Origin: Candidatus Yonathbacteria bacterium
Lineage (GTDB): Bacteria > Patescibacteriota > Minisyncoccia > Phycocordibacterales > UBA1550
Direction: 5' to 3'
DNA length: 7,613 nt
NCBI GenBank assembly: GCA_003489395.1
Contig: DNMN01000058.1
Coordinates: 6,604 to 14,216, forward strand
This document shows, in pieces, positions 5,793 through 7,613 of this stretch; position 1 is the first letter of the stretch; each line of letters begins with the position of its first letter. The position numbers and the translations under genes were made by a program. The notes below the pieces were generated by a model, which saw only the letters and a list, made by a program, of their open reading frames with translations, was not told the DNA's origin and did not search any database.

Positions 5793-6374
5793 ATGAACTT
5801 AACATACATTATATTAGCGGTTCTAGCGGGAGTAGTTTTGTGGGCGATTGTTGCGTACAACAGGTTTGTCACACTTGTAAATCGCGCAAAGGAAGCGTGG
5901 TCAGACATTGATGTTCAGCTCAAGCGTCGCTATGACCTTATTCCCAACCTTATGGAAACGGTAAAGGGTTATGCAAAGCACGAAAGCAGTGTTTTCACCG
6001 AGGTGACCGAGGCTCGCGCAAAAGCAACACAAGTGCATATTGATCCATCAAACATTACCCCAGCGCAGATTGCGGCAATGTCCGGCGCAGAGAGCGCTCT
6101 CTCACAGTCTCTCGGCAAACTTCTTGCAGTTGCAGAGGCGTACCCAGATGTAAAGGCAAACCAGAATTTTCTCTCGCTACAGGCGGAACTTTCTGACACA
6201 GAAAATAAAATTCAGGCATCTCGCCGTTTCTACAACGGAAATGTTCGCGATTTGAATATCGCGATAGAGTCGTTCCCATCAAACCTCATTGCAAAGATGT
6301 TCAACTTTATGAAGCAAGAATTCTTTGAAGTAGAGGAGGACACCCAGCGTGAGCCAGTAGCGGTGAAGTTCTAA
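5793..6374 (+). CDS. lemA: LemA family membrane protein
   Basis: The 193-aa product is a full-length LemA family protein: one N-terminal membrane helix (about 2-21), then a helical-bundle domain. Conserved stretches are YNRFVTLVNRAKEAWSDIDV (22-41), LKRRYDLIPNLMETVKGYAKHE (43-64), KANQNFLSLQAELSDTENKI (121-140), ASRRFYNGNVRDLN (142-155) and FPSNLIAKMF (161-170). The biochemical role of LemA proteins is not established; they are commonly encoded beside the membrane protease HtpX, as here. The ATG follows an A/T-rich leader (ttttaatttttatc) without a Shine-Dalgarno, about 30 nt from the predicted transcription start. It is the first gene of a four-gene plus-strand unit; the next gene begins 24 nt after its stop. 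The short acidic C-tail EVEEDTQREP follows the bundle. Confidence 0.95.
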   Translation: MNLTYIILAVLAGVVLWAIVAYNRFVTLVNRAKEAWSDIDVQLKRRYDLIPNLMETVKGYAKHESSVFTEVTEARAKATQVHIDPSNITPAQIAAMSGAESALSQSLGKLLAVAEAYPDVKANQNFLSLQAELSDTENKIQASRRFYNGNVRDLNIAIESFPSNLIAKMFNFMKQEFFEVEEDTQREPVAVKF

Positions 6375-6398
6375 ATTAATTAATAATCATAAAATAAT

Positions 6399-6587
6399 AT
6401 GCAAGGATTTCTCAAAATCGTTAGCACGCTCGCAATCATTGGAATAGTAATTATTGCCTTGATGTTTGTTCTTGATTTTTCTACAACAGAAGAAGTAAAA
6501 GAAACATTAACGAAAGTTTTGCTAGTACTCGGAGTGCTTGCGCTTGGAGGAGTAGGTATTTCGTTCCTTTCAAAAACAAAGGAATAA
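6399..6587 (+). CDS. Small two-helix membrane protein (62 aa), function unknown
   Basis: No family is recognised. The product is almost entirely two hydrophobic helices (about 5-25 and 38-57), linked by an acidic-polar turn (LDFSTTEEVKETLTK), with a short basic end (SKTKE). Both termini should be on the same side; K6 and the end lysines favour the cytoplasm, placing the acidic turn outside. It lies 24 nt after lemA and 29 nt before the next gene on the same strand with no terminator between, so cotranscription is likely. The leader is A/T-rich with no Shine-Dalgarno. A short hydrophobic ORF is weak evidence alone; operon position, suitable start and membrane topology support it. Confidence 0.7.
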   Translation: MQGFLKIVSTLAIIGIVIIALMFVLDFSTTEEVKETLTKVLLVLGVLALGGVGISFLSKTKE

Positions 6588-6616
6588 AATAATCAATCGT
6601 AGTTACCTACTGTTCA

Positions 6617-7402
6617 ATGCACTATAAGATTGTAAAACCAGAGGTTGTAAACGTATCTAGTGCTGTTTGGAAGCAAGCCAAAACCAGTTGGTGGTTTTGG
6701 GTGATTATTGTTATTTCTGGAGTTGAATTATTTTTCTATGGGAATGCTTGGCTGCTTTTATTGGCGCTTTTCTACTATATGTCTGCGACAAATAAGTATA
6801 TAGACGCATTCTGGAATCAAATAGCAAAAAATAATGGGTGGCAATATAAAGGGTTCGTGGACGATATAAATGAAAAGGGAATAATGTTCAGACAGGGTAA
6901 AGCTCAGGACATCAAGCACCTTATTGAAGGGAGCGTGGAAGGGAGGCCTTTTAGAATGTTTAATTATTCGTTCAAGATTGGTGAGGGTAAGACCGAAACA
7001 ACATACTGGTATACTGTTTTTGCGTTTAAGTTTGATGGATCATTTCCGCATATCTATTTGAATAACAAACACAATTCTTATAGTATAAGCGTAGGAGAGA
7101 AACTTTCGTTACCATCTGAGTTTGAAAAACAATTCATATTGTCAGCGCCTCGAAAATATGAAACGGAAGCATTAGAAATTTTTACTCCAGATGTACTTAC
7201 AAAGTTGTTGGATGGCGGGTTTACTCATGATGTTGAGCTAGTAGATCACGAATTAATAATGTTTATAGATGGAAGCACCGATAATTTTAAGAAATTAGAA
7301 AAAGAATTCAACAGAGCGATGGAAATTGAAGATCTGTTTGATGAAAAGCTTGATAAGTTTAAGTTTGAGCAGATTGGGAATATCTCGCATCAATTAAAAT
7401 AA
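6617..7402 (+). CDS. Membrane-anchored protein of unknown family between lemA and htpX
   Basis: The 261-aa product has two closely spaced hydrophobic helices (about 25-40 and 43-57), then a soluble domain of about 200 residues. The short loop between the helices implies a hairpin, leaving the soluble domain on the same side as the N-terminus, probably the cytoplasm. Visible segments are FWNQIAKNNGWQY (65-77), EGSVEGRPFRMFNYSFKIGEGK (104-125), TYWYTVFAFKFDGSFPHIYL (129-148), KYETEALEIFTPD (180-192), GFTHDVELVDHELIMF (201-216) and a charged helical end (222-250). No catalytic motif is evident. The GRPF...FNYS...YTVFAF pattern recalls membrane-anchored DUF3137-like proteins, but this is a loose memory. 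Its TAA stop overlaps the htpX ATG by one base, implying translational coupling and a functional link with the protease. No Shine-Dalgarno precedes its ATG. Confidence 0.88.
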   Translation: MHYKIVKPEVVNVSSAVWKQAKTSWWFWVIIVISGVELFFYGNAWLLLLALFYYMSATNKYIDAFWNQIAKNNGWQYKGFVDDINEKGIMFRQGKAQDIKHLIEGSVEGRPFRMFNYSFKIGEGKTETTYWYTVFAFKFDGSFPHIYLNNKHNSYSISVGEKLSLPSEFEKQFILSAPRKYETEALEIFTPDVLTKLLDGGFTHDVELVDHELIMFIDGSTDNFKKLEKEFNRAMEIEDLFDEKLDKFKFEQIGNISHQLK

Positions 7403-7613
7403 TGGCAACGTTATACACACACCAAGATCAAAATGTGCACAAGACGTGGTTTCTAATGACTGCGTTTTTTGTGTTTGTAATTCTTGTCACATGGGTGTTC
7501 AGCCAAGTGATGCAGAATCCAGTGATTCTTTATGGCGGGGTTTTGTTTGCGGTCGGCATGAACATTTGGAGCTATTGGTATTCGGATTCACTCGTTATTA
7601 AAATGTCGGGCGC
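7402..7613 (+). CDS. htpX: HtpX-type M48 membrane metalloprotease, 5' part
   Basis: HtpX is a zinc-dependent integral membrane protease that degrades misfolded membrane proteins. Only the first 70 codons are in the window; the frame stays open to its edge, so the HExxH zinc motif is not seen. The visible start MATLYTHQDQNVHKTWFL is typical of HtpX. Two hydrophobic helices follow (about 17-35 and 41-57), then SYWYSDSLVIKMSG, matching the family's YW(F/Y)SD...KMSGA segment that precedes the catalytic domain. The ATG overlaps the preceding stop (TAATG) and there is no Shine-Dalgarno, so translation probably depends on coupling. The N-terminus of about 12 residues before helix 1 is longer than in Escherichia coli HtpX, as I recall for other bacterial HtpX homologues. 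Confidence 0.92.
   Translation, partial: MATLYTHQDQNVHKTWFLMTAFFVFVILVTWVFSQVMQNPVILYGGVLFAVGMNIWSYWYSDSLVIKMSG

Noticed and set aside
6597..6611. Short hairpin gtag/ctac before the 261-aa gene
   Set aside because: Only four base pairs; expected by chance and not a terminator.
1001..7613. Recoded UGA (as in Gracilibacteria or Absconditabacteria)
   Set aside because: No in-frame TGA occurs in any supported gene and conserved glycines use GGN, so the standard bacterial code suffices. The absence of TGA stops in these eight complete genes is too small a sample to mean anything.

Overview
The window looks like chromosomal DNA of a Patescibacteria (Candidate Phyla Radiation) bacterium, most likely of the Parcubacteria group. 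This is inferred from remembered protein style: an RNase J with a long basic N-terminal tail, an orphan membrane-anchored family 5 solute-binding protein, and a LemA/HtpX cluster whose HtpX begins with the MATLYTHQ-type N-terminus. Most starts lack a Shine-Dalgarno sequence. The standard bacterial code fits, because no in-frame TGA interrupts any of the genes. No mobile element, CRISPR array, tRNA or rRNA was seen.

Left end (1-860). Two strong hairpins (1-34 and 70-93) precede a near-consensus promoter at 107-135, whose 17-nt spacer contains eight consecutive G. It drives an unassigned soluble protein of about 214 aa (164-808). A 21-bp perfect hairpin (815-860) terminates this gene and backs up termination of the convergent RNase J gene.

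Middle, minus strand (861-5265). Three housekeeping genes are transcribed leftward: secG (promoter 5237-5265, apparently leaderless from the ATG at 5229), then after 34 nt the anchored peptide-type solute-binding protein, then after 109 nt RNase J. The 109-nt gap holds two mutually exclusive hairpins in front of rnj. Together the genes cover protein export, capture of external peptides or similar ligands, and RNA turnover.

Island at 5266-5792. A Cys-rich small protein (5328-5621, minus) has the only clear Shine-Dalgarno in the window and its own terminator. The 171-nt gap between its start and lemA holds a divergent control region in which the lemA -10 box sits inside a near-perfect palindrome.

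Right end, plus strand (5793-7613). A compact apparent operon runs lemA, a 62-aa two-helix membrane protein, a 261-aa membrane-anchored protein of unrecognised family, and htpX, which is cut by the window edge. The last two overlap by one base (TAATG). All four products are predicted at the membrane, so a membrane quality-control or envelope-stress role is a reasonable inference. The two middle proteins are the most promising undescribed components in the window.
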